Assembly (NCBI GenBank): GCA_019828565.1
Contig: JAHDYR010000005.1
Coordinates: 1,736,001 to 1,800,000 of the forward strand
Direction of reading: 5' to 3'
Origin: Carpediemonas membranifera
Lineage: Eukaryota; Fornicata
Length of the DNA stretch: 64,000 nt
A program made the translations under genes and the position numbers. Positions 54,140 to 62,799 of this stretch are shown piece by piece (the first letter of the stretch is position 1; every line of letters starts with the position of its first letter). The notes under the pieces were generated by a model. That model was not told the origin of the DNA and did no database searches. It worked only from the letters and a program-made list of their open reading frames with translations.

Positions 54140-56320
54140 TCAACCCAGCGTTTCAGAGTCCAGCATCCCGGTCGTCATTACAGGACCCCAGGTATAGCCC
54201 CAGTTGATCACCCCCGCGCCCTCAGGAACGGCATCGGGCCAGCCGGAACCAAACATGGTCTCTGAGCCGAAAGCATGGACCGAGTCTGGGTGCTGGGCGG
54301 TAGAGTCAAGCTCAAGACCCGAGTCAAATGAGTCGTCCTGAAGCGTGGGTTCAAATCCATCAAACAAGACGTCTTCCTGGGTATGCCATGCCGACCGACG
54401 CCGCAGCCGGGAGATGAGGTCGGCCACGACTCCTCCGTCCACTACCACACCATGCTTACCAGCCCAGGCCGTGAGGGCGGGCAGGTTAGTCTCGGTCGGC
54501 CCCCACGGGCGATGGGGCGGGGTACCCAGCGCCTCCAGGAAGACTGTGACCCACGCGATGAGAGTCACGCCGGCACGGAAGCGGCGGAATGTGTAGCCGT
54601 CGGCTGTAAGTAGCTTGTAGAGGCCGGTCGACTCGGCATCGGACAGCTCGAAGGAACGCTCGACCTCAATGCCGGAATCAGTCGGGAGAGTGTCGGAAAG
54701 TGGGATAAATGTCCGGAAAGCAAGGTCGTCCGGCATTGTGGTCGGCGTGAGATTTGCCACGACAGCAGGACTGACCCCAGTCGACTTACTGGTCCGTATC
54801 AAATCTCGGGCAAGATTCGAGTACAATCTCTGCAAAATATTTGCCATAACCGCCAGTGATGCTGGTATAACACTGCCCGCTGTCCCAGACGCCACAGGAA
54901 GACACGAAGCCCACGTGTCCAAGCGGTCAGAGCAGCAGCGGCCCAGCCGGGTCGCCCAAGGCCTCCATGCACCGGTGATGACCCCAACCGCAGTCTCAGG
55001 CCCGCATCCGTCCGAGAGCATTGACTCCATGCCGGAGTCTTCGTCACCCGCCCTCCTTGGACATAAAAGCAGGTCTGGATGGGCCTCGAGCATCTCTAGC
55101 GCCAGGACGGCGGGGACACAGTGGTCTTTGCCCTTCATGGCAGCACCCAGAACGTCGACGAGGGCCTCCACAGTGAGAACATGAGCGGCCATGGCGTTCT
55201 TTGAGGGCGACCTGGGCAGTGTCAGGGCATATGTAAGGATGACCACAAGATCGCCTAAGTCAGAGTTACTTAGCACACCGAGTGAGGCTGTGAGTCGGTC
55301 CAATGTCGCGTGTGCCTCTGCGACTCTGCTCTGGCTGATCGCAGCGGCACAAACGGTCACTGCCCGGACAATTTGGAGGACGGTGAGGTCGAGGCCGGAC
55401 TTCTCAGCGGCCAGATGTAGTTGCCTGGGTGTGGATTGAGTGGTACGGGCTTTCTTAGGGAGATGAGCGTCTACTGCGGCTTCCAGGCTGGGAAGTGTGG
55501 CGATGGCGTTTGAGAATATGAGTTTCATGTTGTTCGTAGCCATGGGGAATGGAACGTGGCACGCTATGGCTTGTATGTAGTACCGTGTGCCCTCAACCAG
55601 CGACGTTCTCGACAGGAGCACGGCGAGCTGATTAAACGGGGCGCCAGATGCCAGCTGGGGCATGGAAGCACAACGGTTGGTGATCCTGGCCGCACGGTGG
55701 TAGGCTGCGGCCACTATCTCCGTGGGGTATCCGGCGTACCGAAGCATATCGCCAATGTACACGAGAGCTGTCGTCACTGCGGCGAGCGGGGGGACCGGCG
55801 AGTCCAGCGCAGCTAGGTCGGCTGTGGTGATGTCCAGCCGGGTAGGGACCTTAGGCTGGGACGGCATGGGGCAGGCGACGTCGTCTGAGGGAACGGCGAC
55901 GAGTACGGGAGGGACGAGGAGGTCCCGGCGCTGACGACTGATCGCCAGACAGAGCTCAGCGAAGTAGCTCACGCCGTCGTACACGATATTTCCGAGAGCA
56001 GCGGTCGGCTGGCCGTTGCGGGTGCGCTGGCGGCATACGTCGATGCGACGATACCAGCAGTTCTTCCAAACACGCTGAAGGAGGATGGAAATGTCAGCAT
56101 GGGCTGAGAGATCGAACAATATGAGGTTTTTGAAGGCATCTGCAAGGTCGGAATACATCTTTGAAAGCGAAATCATCGTCTTCTCCAGGTCCGCATTGCC
56201 AGCAGCCTTCCAAGCCGCTTTCAGGTTCTTCTCTCCTGTCACAATGCTTCTATGTAATAGAAATGAATCTTGGTGAACTAACAGAGCCAATGATGAACGA
56301 GAAACCCTCGTAGCCATCAT
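54140..56320 (-). CDS. EST1/SMG5-7-type protein (14-3-3-like and EST1 DNA/RNA-binding domain)
   Basis: 726 residues from the ATG at 56320. The region about 170-290 carries YIGDMLRYAGY, then YHRAARITNR, GAPFNQLAVL, EGTRYYIQAIACHVPFP and NNMKLIF. This is the signature order of the EST1/SMG domain (GDxxRY ... YxxA ... GxPxNQLAvl ... YyxxRsl ... PFxxAxxNL). The helical N-terminus (ADLEKTMISLSKMYSDLADAF) fits the 14-3-3-like part. No C-terminal PIN nuclease is visible, so it is closer to SMG7/EST1 than SMG6. Such proteins bind phosphorylated UPF1 in nonsense-mediated decay or telomerase RNA. The C-terminal half is not recognised. Confidence 0.7.
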   Translation of the reverse strand: MMATRVSRSSLALLVHQDSFLLHRSIVTGEKNLKAAWKAAGNADLEKTMISLSKMYSDLADAFKNLILFDLSAHADISILLQRVWKNCWYRRIDVCRQRTRNGQPTAALGNIVYDGVSYFAELCLAISRQRRDLLVPPVLVAVPSDDVACPMPSQPKVPTRLDITTADLAALDSPVPPLAAVTTALVYIGDMLRYAGYPTEIVAAAYHRAARITNRCASMPQLASGAPFNQLAVLLSRTSLVEGTRYYIQAIACHVPFPMATNNMKLIFSNAIATLPSLEAAVDAHLPKKARTTQSTPRQLHLAAEKSGLDLTVLQIVRAVTVCAAAISQSRVAEAHATLDRLTASLGVLSNSDLGDLVVILTYALTLPRSPSKNAMAAHVLTVEALVDVLGAAMKGKDHCVPAVLALEMLEAHPDLLLCPRRAGDEDSGMESMLSDGCGPETAVGVITGAWRPWATRLGRCCSDRLDTWASCLPVASGTAGSVIPASLAVMANILQRLYSNLARDLIRTSKSTGVSPAVVANLTPTTMPDDLAFRTFIPLSDTLPTDSGIEVERSFELSDAESTGLYKLLTADGYTFRRFRAGVTLIAWVTVFLEALGTPPHRPWGPTETNLPALTAWAGKHGVVVDGGVVADLISRLRRRSAWHTQEDVLFDGFEPTLQDDSFDSGLELDSTAQHPDSVHAFGSETMFGSGWPDAVPEGAGVINWGYTWGPVMTTGMLDSETLG

Positions 56321-56614
56321 AGCGCCGCTCAGCAACCCCCCCTTAAACTGCACACCGATTGTTTTCGGACTTCGTGAGCAGACAGCTGGTGTTAATTGCC
56401 CTCAATGTGCTGTGTACATCCCCCAGGAGAAGTTCATGCTGAGGGCAGGGTCACCATGACAGATTTGATGCAAGAATGAGACATCATGGCCTAGAGCAGG
56501 TCTACTTCAGCTCCACGACGCACAACTCAGCTACGAAGGCTAGATACAGTCGTTTTTGCAGTCAACACCTCGAGAATTTTTTCGTGCGAAAAGTTAACGC
56601 CAGACCGTGCTTCG

Positions 56615-58645
56615 ATGGAGCAGGACGTTGAAGCGGCCGATATGCCGCTCGTTCCCACAATCGAACAGGAAGAGAACATCATGAACCATGGCATTGTTGA
56701 TTCGCCCACCATTGTGGAGAAAGACTATGCTACGCCCGAAATCCCGCTGCCTACCTCGCCTCTCTCCATTAGCTCAACCGATTCGTTCCCTTTGCGTGTA
56801 GATGCCGCCAAGAACGAGGCGAATACCCGCAGCCAGATCCGCAAAGAGCTTACTGACGAGATGAATCGCCTCGACGACGCCGGGGCCGCCCTCCTCGCCG
56901 TCCTCGACCTCCCGGCCATCGACACACCGTCCGGGGGCCTTACCGCCGCCCTGCAAGAGATGTCCCGCCCCCTCCCCGCAGTAGAGGCCCTTGCCGCTGA
57001 CGATGACTCACCCAAGCCACTCCACCGGCTGCAAAAGATGGACTCAGACTTCATGAGGGAGGTGAAGCAACGGGGGAAGGAGACCATAGATATGTGGCGC
57101 CGTACGTTCCAGAATAAGCTTGAGGACGCACCCGACTCTGGCGACATCACGCCGAGTACACTTAGCATGACCGAGACCCAGACAGACTTCGAGATCATGG
57201 ACGAAGACTTCGAGGAGTTCGAGATCGAGGAGCCTGAGACTGCCCGACGGGTTGCCCCCCAGCCCCACAGACTGGAAGTGCCGATCCCCTCACCCCTCGC
57301 TGAACGGAACTCTGTGGCAAAGGAGGCCGGGGAGAGCAAGAAGGAGGGCCCCGGTACCAAGCGCAGGACCAAGGAAACGGGCCCATCGCCTTGGGTTGTC
57401 CAGCAGGGTCAGCTCGCCATGTCCCGGCATATCCAGGAGATGCGGCAGATGACAGCCGAGGAGGAGACCCGCGCCGACCGGATTAAGGCAAACATCGCGG
57501 CGGTGGAGGCCAGGGCTAAGGCTGCAGTGAGGGGGATCGTGGTGCCGGAGACTGAACACGAGAGAATGGCGGCAGTCAGGGAGCGACAAGCCCGCAGACA
57601 GATGAAGAGAGAGGCACAGATGGAACAAGCACGAGCACGGGAAGCAGAGAGTCGCCGCAAGTTCAAGCTCGCCCTGCTCGAGCAGGAGAGCAAGGCTGCA
57701 AGAGAGCGGAGCCTCAGGAAGAAGCGGCCGACCACTACCGGGCCCTCTACCAACCCGTCTCGGGCCAGGTCTGCGCCCAGAGGCAGGAGCGTGGCTCTGA
57801 CTCCCATGGATTCGAGGTCTAAACCTGCGAACGCCAGAGATCGGCGAATGCAGACGATCACGAACAGAGAACGGAGACTAAGGGACGAGCTGAACGCCCT
57901 GAGTACATTCAAGGGCCTCGACCTCAACACTGGCGTCGTCAAGGTCAAGGTCAAGCGAGGGCCCGAGACTCCCATCGGCGTGTCTGCCCGTGACTCCCAG
58001 TCCATCCTGGGGACATTCACGGACGACGGGCAGGCTGGGGACGTCACAGAGGTCAAGGCCGGCGGCACGGTTGTCAGCAGTAATCAAATGATGAAGATCG
58101 ACGACTCTGAGGCCGGGGCCGACTTCTCTGGCCTGAGCGACCGCACGGCGGACTTCACGGAGACCGTGCCCTTTGGCCGGATCGGGGACAAGAACTCCGG
58201 TCCCGTGGACATCTCTGACGACGAGGAGGAGGGCGAGGACGATGCCCCTGCCCGGACGCCGCCCGTGGTCCCTGCCGCCGACGACGGGTACAGGCCTCTC
58301 TTCCAGGTCGGGCTCAGGCTTGGTAAGTTTACAAAGGGCGGTCGCGGTAAGGCACACGAGAGAATATTCGTGATTGACCGGTCGTCGAACAAGATCTTCT
58401 GGGGCGACGCCGACCACATGGTCGGCTGGCCCAAGCAGACCCCGAGCAAGAAGGCCAGGTCTTGCACAATCGTAAGCTTCGTGCCTGACGACCATGTCCT
58501 CCGGGTAGTCAACCCCCGGGCTAAAGTGCCCCGTGGTCGCGCCGTCTTATCGGCCAGCACCCCCACCGGGTGGATTCATTTACTGTGCCCCAGTAATAAG
58601 GTCCACGAGGCCGTGTTGGGGGCGTTCAGTAGGCTCGTGTTGTAG
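56615..58645 (+). CDS. coiled-coil protein with C-terminal PH-like domain
   Basis: 676 residues. The N-terminal 200 are acidic and mostly disordered. Residues about 260-400 form a long, highly charged helical region (EETRADRIKANIAAVEARAK, RQMKREAQMEQARAREAESR) followed by a basic Ser/Arg linker. An acidic stretch (SDDEEEGEDD) leads to a C-terminal globular domain (about 555-676). There, strands such as RIFVIDRSSNKIFWGD and GWIHLLCPSNK and a final helix (VHEAVLGAFSRLV) look like a PH fold. PH domains often bind phosphoinositides or partner proteins. The role is unknown. It is divergently arranged with the EST1-like gene (294 bp apart). Confidence 0.6.
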   Translation: MEQDVEAADMPLVPTIEQEENIMNHGIVDSPTIVEKDYATPEIPLPTSPLSISSTDSFPLRVDAAKNEANTRSQIRKELTDEMNRLDDAGAALLAVLDLPAIDTPSGGLTAALQEMSRPLPAVEALAADDDSPKPLHRLQKMDSDFMREVKQRGKETIDMWRRTFQNKLEDAPDSGDITPSTLSMTETQTDFEIMDEDFEEFEIEEPETARRVAPQPHRLEVPIPSPLAERNSVAKEAGESKKEGPGTKRRTKETGPSPWVVQQGQLAMSRHIQEMRQMTAEEETRADRIKANIAAVEARAKAAVRGIVVPETEHERMAAVRERQARRQMKREAQMEQARAREAESRRKFKLALLEQESKAARERSLRKKRPTTTGPSTNPSRARSAPRGRSVALTPMDSRSKPANARDRRMQTITNRERRLRDELNALSTFKGLDLNTGVVKVKVKRGPETPIGVSARDSQSILGTFTDDGQAGDVTEVKAGGTVVSSNQMMKIDDSEAGADFSGLSDRTADFTETVPFGRIGDKNSGPVDISDDEEEGEDDAPARTPPVVPAADDGYRPLFQVGLRLGKFTKGGRGKAHERIFVIDRSSNKIFWGDADHMVGWPKQTPSKKARSCTIVSFVPDDHVLRVVNPRAKVPRGRAVLSASTPTGWIHLLCPSNKVHEAVLGAFSRLVL

Positions 58646-58737
58646 TAGTAGGATAGTTGGTGTTTCTGACTGGTAAATCAATCGTATGTAACATGTAAAT
58701 CATTTGCAGTTTATGGTTACATTTGTTGCTGCGTCAG

Positions 58738-59391
58738 TCAGTCGCATGACATGCTATGGGGCGACCCCGCTATCCTCTTCTGGATCAATCTACCCGAGAG
58801 AGTGTCTGCTACTGCCCTCGCTATCCCAGTGGGCACGCTGGGCTTATCGAGACAACTCCGATTCACAAGCCCGACGCCCTCCGGCCCCTTTGCGGCCCTA
58901 AGCACGCAGTTCAGGACCTGTGCGATTTCCTCGATAAGCTCCTCTGAACACCGATCACTGTCCTTTGTAGCAGAGGGGGTGTACACCTTTGCAAGGCCAC
59001 CACTTCTTTCATCGGCGATTGCCAAGCGAACACCGAAACGGGACCGGTCACAGGAGAAGAAACCGTAGTGGACGTATGTGATAGAGGATGCGGGGAACCG
59101 CTTGTACCGGCGTACCTTCCCCGCTCCGTCCTGTGAGAGAATAATGTGATAGACCGCACTCGAGGTGATGATGAGCGCACGCGGGCGTATTTTGGAGTAT
59201 TGGTTGATGCAGTCTAACATATAGCTCTTAATAAACAGTTCATCCGAGTGGCGCGAGAGAATCTGACGCCTTGCGTCGTCACAAGGAGATTTCTTCTCGC
59301 TGAGCAACTCGGCCATCTTTTCCACGTCTCCTGCGAGCACACACTCTTGTAGAGCCGTGGTTGCTCGTCTCGTATGAGATGCGAGCGGCAT
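58738..59391 (-). CDS. hypothetical protein with a PH/TH1-like domain
   Basis: 217 residues. After an N-terminal helical segment (QECVLAGDVEKMAELLSEKK) comes a strand-rich region: RALIITSSAVYHIIL, KVRRYKRFPASSITYVHYG, RFGVRLAIADE. That pattern (a strand saying what the tyrosine reports, then KRxxxxSI and a further strand) resembles the PH-like fold of myosin-I TH1 and hSac2-type domains. It ends with a helix (EELIEEIAQVLNCVLRAA). Converges with the neighbouring gene, 92 bp apart. Assignment is tentative. Confidence 0.5.
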   Translation of the reverse strand: MPLASHTRRATTALQECVLAGDVEKMAELLSEKKSPCDDARRQILSRHSDELFIKSYMLDCINQYSKIRPRALIITSSAVYHIILSQDGAGKVRRYKRFPASSITYVHYGFFSCDRSRFGVRLAIADERSGGLAKVYTPSATKDSDRCSEELIEEIAQVLNCVLRAAKGPEGVGLVNRSCLDKPSVPTGIARAVADTLSGRLIQKRIAGSPHSMSCD

Positions 59392-59643
59392 TGGGGATAA
59401 AATGGGTTCTTATGCGATCTGACGATACTCTGTCCAGGATTTAGCCTGAATCTGCACAGTATCTCAGGCTTCCACCGCGTATCGGGACACTGTTGAGTCG
59501 GACATGCCGTCGTCTAAGATAGCTAACGAGCTGTATTGTCACTGTGGTCTCCCGGTGTCTCTGGTGTGAGGCACGACTTGCCACGCTGCCCGGCAGCTCA
59601 CTCACCATGTTCTTAAAATCGGTTTAATGTAGGACCAAGCGTC

Positions 59644-59994
59644 TTACTCACTTGGTGTTTTAGGTGGCTTGGCTGGCACTGGCGCTGTTACGATGTCCAC
59701 AGCAATCTGGATAGTGTCATCGAAGACATGGCGCGTCTGAACGTACTGGCGTTTGATACGTCGCTTGGTTCGTTTGATTCCGAGAGAATGAAACACCCCT
59801 CTGATTTCTTCAGGCATTAGTGTTCTTATGATCTTCTGCTCGGGCAGGGTTCGCAGCGTCAGAAAATTGCGAAGGCTGGCGGTAGCATGCGACATTGACC
59901 CCCCTATCATGGCAGACTGCCATGCTTGAGTATAGCGGTGTGCTACACATGCCGCAGGATACCGGCTCGTTGTTGGCATAAACTGCACATTCAT
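59644..59994 (-). CDS. hypothetical small basic protein
   Basis: 116 residues from the ATG at 59994; ATGs at 59910 and 59895 are also possible. It is rich in Arg/Lys in the middle (LGIKRTKRRIKRQYVQTRH) with a Pro-rich end (VPAKPPKTPSE). Not recognised. Its start is only 14 bp from the start of the TatD gene, which reads the other way; the later ATGs would widen this to about 98-113 bp. Confidence 0.4.
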   Translation of the reverse strand: MNVQFMPTTSRYPAACVAHRYTQAWQSAMIGGSMSHATASLRNFLTLRTLPEQKIIRTLMPEEIRGVFHSLGIKRTKRRIKRQYVQTRHVFDDTIQIAVDIVTAPVPAKPPKTPSE

Positions 59995-60008
59995 TCAGGC
60001 GGGAGACG

Positions 60009-60899
60009 ATGGAATTCATTGATATTGGAGCAAATCTCACCGATGGCATGTTCTATGGCTCATACCATGGAAAGGAAAAGCACGAGCCTGATCTCGGCCG
60101 AGTAATCGACCGAGCCCGGGAGCATGGCGTCAAGCAGATGATGTTGACAGTAGGTTCTGTCAGCGACATGAAAGATGCGTACGACCTCTGCAAACACCAT
60201 CCTGGCGAGCTATTCGCCACTGTTGGTATCCACCCCACTCGGGCAAAGGAGCTCGAGAGCGGAAAGATCACAATCGACAGGTTAAGACAGGTAGCGAATG
60301 ACAACAAGGGCACTATTGCTGCATATGGCGAGTTTGGACTTGACTACGACCGGCTTCATTTCTGCCCTGCTGGTGTTCAGAGGAAGTGGTTTGAAAAGCA
60401 GTTAGAGTTGGCAGTAGAGCTCGAGCTACCTCTGTTCTTGCACTGCAGGGCGGCTGCAGACGACTTCCTGGCCATCATCACCCCGTTCATCACCCGGCTG
60501 AAGGGAGGTGTGGTTCATTCATACACTGGCGACGTCGCTGCAATGAGAAAGATGATCGAGATGGGGCTGCACATCGGCGTCAACGGATGCTCTCTCAAGA
60601 CCGAGGAGAATCTAGATGTGGTCAAACAGATCCCCCTTGACCGTCTCATGCTTGAGACCGACTGCCCTTATTGTGACATCAGGGCGACACACGCGGGATC
60701 AGGACTTGTGAAGACCAAGTTCAACACAAGGCCCAACCACCGGTATGACCCCAGCTGCCTTGTCAAGGGGCGGTGCGAGCCGTGCCAGATTGTGCAGGTC
60801 GCCGAGGTTGTCAGTGTGGTGTGCGACGTGCCCGTCGAGCAGCTTGCCAAGACTGCGTTTGATAACACTTGTGCCGTGTTTACGATGCTGAGACAGTAA
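60009..60899 (+). CDS. TATDN1: TatD-family metal-dependent DNase
   Basis: 296 residues. TatD enzymes are TIM-barrel nucleases of the amidohydrolase group that trim 3' ends of DNA. Seen here: FIDIGANLTDGMFYG at the N-terminus (the eukaryotic TATDN1 form, without the HxH of bacterial TatD), FATVGIHPTRAKE, AAYGEFGLDYDR (Glu ligand), PLFLHCRAAADDF (His), GGVVHSYTGD (His) and MLETDCPY (Asp). All later metal ligands are present. The start is fixed by the 14-bp gap to the divergent gene. Cytosolic or nuclear by family. Confidence 0.9.
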   Translation: MEFIDIGANLTDGMFYGSYHGKEKHEPDLGRVIDRAREHGVKQMMLTVGSVSDMKDAYDLCKHHPGELFATVGIHPTRAKELESGKITIDRLRQVANDNKGTIAAYGEFGLDYDRLHFCPAGVQRKWFEKQLELAVELELPLFLHCRAAADDFLAIITPFITRLKGGVVHSYTGDVAAMRKMIEMGLHIGVNGCSLKTEENLDVVKQIPLDRLMLETDCPYCDIRATHAGSGLVKTKFNTRPNHRYDPSCLVKGRCEPCQIVQVAEVVSVVCDVPVEQLAKTAFDNTCAVFTMLRQ

Positions 60900-60931
60900 A
60901 TGCGTCCGAGCATGTATTGCCATGTTATGCT

Positions 60932-61552
60932 TTACTCTGCTTGCGGGAAGAGCGTCGGCACTAGCGCCGCGTACGCTGCAATGTCCTGATCAGTGAAAAG
61001 TACAAGGAGGATCTTGTCCACCGCATCGCTGTTATCACCATCTTCAAGCCACGCCTTGATGGTCTCGATCGCGATGCGGGCCGCCTTCTTGTTGTCGAAG
61101 CCGAAGATGCCCGTTGAAATGCACGGGATGGCAACTGACCGGACGTTTTCCTTCTTACACAGGTCCATGATAGACTTATAGGCCTTCTCTAGCATGGCAG
61201 GACTCCCGTCCGAAGGCCCGACGGCGTGGATTATCCTCATTGGGAGGTTGACGCCACTGGTGATCACGGCAGAGCCAACAGGGCAGAATCCAATCTGATT
61301 GCACTCTTCCTGAAGCACTCTACGGCCTGCTGCCTGGAAAATGGCGCCACAAACGCCACCGCCAGCTAGCAATCTTGTGTTTGCGGCGTTCACAATTGCA
61401 TCGACGTCAGTTAGGGCACAGATGTTCTCAAAAGAGAATTGAATCTTTCCAGTCTTCGCTGCGATCAGCGTAGCAGCATTTGTTTGAGCCATGTCCGAAA
61501 AGTCTGTCAACCACAGATTACTCCATGATCTTGAAGATCCGCCCAGAATCAT
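60932..61552 (-). CDS. macro-domain protein (MacroD-like)
   Basis: 206 residues. Macro domains bind ADP-ribose, and MacroD members remove ADP-ribose from proteins or cleave O-acetyl-ADP-ribose. Marks: DAIVNAANTRLLAGGGVCGA (the Asn-Ala-Ala-Asn and Gly-rich loop), IFQAAGRRVLQEEC, PMRIIHAVGP, and IPCISTGIFGFD (the phosphate-binding loop). The domain takes up nearly the whole protein. The first 20 residues are unlikely to be needed: the ATG at 61492 (MAQTNAATL) is the better start. Converges with TatD (32 bp). Confidence 0.85.
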   Translation of the reverse strand: MILGGSSRSWSNLWLTDFSDMAQTNAATLIAAKTGKIQFSFENICALTDVDAIVNAANTRLLAGGGVCGAIFQAAGRRVLQEECNQIGFCPVGSAVITSGVNLPMRIIHAVGPSDGSPAMLEKAYKSIMDLCKKENVRSVAIPCISTGIFGFDNKKAARIAIETIKAWLEDGDNSDAVDKILLVLFTDQDIAAYAALVPTLFPQAE

Positions 61553-61672
61553 GGGGCACGCATCGGCGCTGGCTGGCAGTACTCACACAACTATAGCTAT
61601 CGCATTTCGTGAAGACAAGTACGTGTATTTTGCAAAGTCCACCCTTCGACGAACCCTCTCTGTCCTTAAAAC

Positions 61673-62446
61673 ATGGTGAGCGAGGAAGTTTATGGCATTA
61701 TCTGTGCCGAACAGGGTGAAATCGACAACCTGTCCAAGGACATCAAGGATACTACTGAGACTGAAATCGCCAGCCGTGTTTTCAAGCAGGGCACGCTCTA
61801 CGGCCGTCGTGTTGTCCTTGTTCTCTGCCGTCCCGGCAAGGTTGCAGCAGCAGCCACCACTACGCTCCTGATCCACCATTTCAAGGTCAACAAGCTTCTT
61901 TTCGTCGGCGTTGCCGGCTCGACGCACCCTGATGTCCATATTGGCGATATTGTCGTTGGGACCGAGTGCTCTCAGCACGATATGGATGCCAGGCCATGGC
62001 GTGAGCGCTACATCCTCCCCGAGCTTGGCGTCGGCTTCTTTGAGTCAACTCTTGCAGAGCCGTTTGCCAAGGCCGTCTCCGCCTTCCTCGCCGATGGCTT
62101 CCAGACAGAGTTTGCCGAGTCCGACCTCTCTATGTTTGACGTCACTATCCCTGCCATTCATAAGGGCCTCATCGTCTCAGGTGACCAGTTCATCGCCTCC
62201 AAAGAGGTCAAGGCTGGCATCGTGGACGGGTACGCTGAAGCACACAAGAAGACGCCCCTCGCCTGCGAGATGGAGGGCGCCGCTGTGGCACAGGTGGCAT
62301 ATGAGATGGGCTGCCCTGCTCTCGTTGTCCGCGTCATCTCGGACGAGGCCAATGATAAGTCCCTCGACGACTTTGGCGCCTTCCTGACCAAGTGCTCTGG
62401 CCCTGTCATCGGAGCTATCGTTCGCGAGTACTTTATGTCTCTTTAA
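61673..62446 (+). CDS. 5'-methylthioadenosine/S-adenosylhomocysteine nucleosidase
   Basis: 257 residues. It cleaves MTA and SAH to adenine and the thioribose, so it recycles purine and removes methylation by-products. Seen: the opening GIICAEQGEIDNL with Glu16 at the position of the catalytic-site Glu12 of E. coli MTAN, LLFVGVAGS (phosphorylase-fold nucleoside loop), VHIGDIVVGTECSQHDMDA, GLIVSGDQFI, EMEGAAVAQVAYE (ribose binding) and VRVISDEAND (catalytic Asp). No signal peptide. Mostly a bacterial and plant enzyme; its presence beside ordinary host genes suggests an old transfer. It diverges from the macro-domain gene. Confidence 0.9.
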   Translation: MVSEEVYGIICAEQGEIDNLSKDIKDTTETEIASRVFKQGTLYGRRVVLVLCRPGKVAAAATTTLLIHHFKVNKLLFVGVAGSTHPDVHIGDIVVGTECSQHDMDARPWRERYILPELGVGFFESTLAEPFAKAVSAFLADGFQTEFAESDLSMFDVTIPAIHKGLIVSGDQFIASKEVKAGIVDGYAEAHKKTPLACEMEGAAVAQVAYEMGCPALVVRVISDEANDKSLDDFGAFLTKCSGPVIGAIVREYFMSL

Positions 62447-62516
62447 ACGCATTTTAACGCATTAACCCCACCGGCGCTTAAAACGTGGTTTATGTCATTT
62501 ACATACTGCTGCATAT

Positions 62517-62765
62517 CTACATCCGACCAGCCGGGGCCAGCCACTCCTGGGGGAGGACCTCGTCCCACGGCAGCACACTCGCTGACGATTCCACTTTATC
62601 TTCCTCCAAGTTGTTAACAGGGGAAATATGTGCACGACGGCGCGCTACCAGCCTGAAGTCACTCAAGCTGTCAGCCGTCCATGCTACCAAGGCCTTCGTA
62701 ATGGCCTGTCTCGCCTCGTCCACGGAGAATATCCTCGACTCTGTCTTACTCTTTATATCACAGTA
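62517..62765 (-). CDS. uncertain short ORF
   Basis: About 80 codons of open frame, without an ATG at its start, reading SDFRLVARRRAHISPVNNLEE and WDEVLPQEWLAPAGRM. It may be the last exon of an unrecognised gene. The rest of the spacer 62447-62799 shows nothing else. Confidence 0.2.
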   Translation of the reverse strand, partial: YCDIKSKTESRIFSVDEARQAITKALVAWTADSLSDFRLVARRRAHISPVNNLEEDKVESSASVLPWDEVLPQEWLAPAGRM

Positions 62766-62799
62766 ATAAATCGTTCAACTCATGTATATCGGACAGTGG

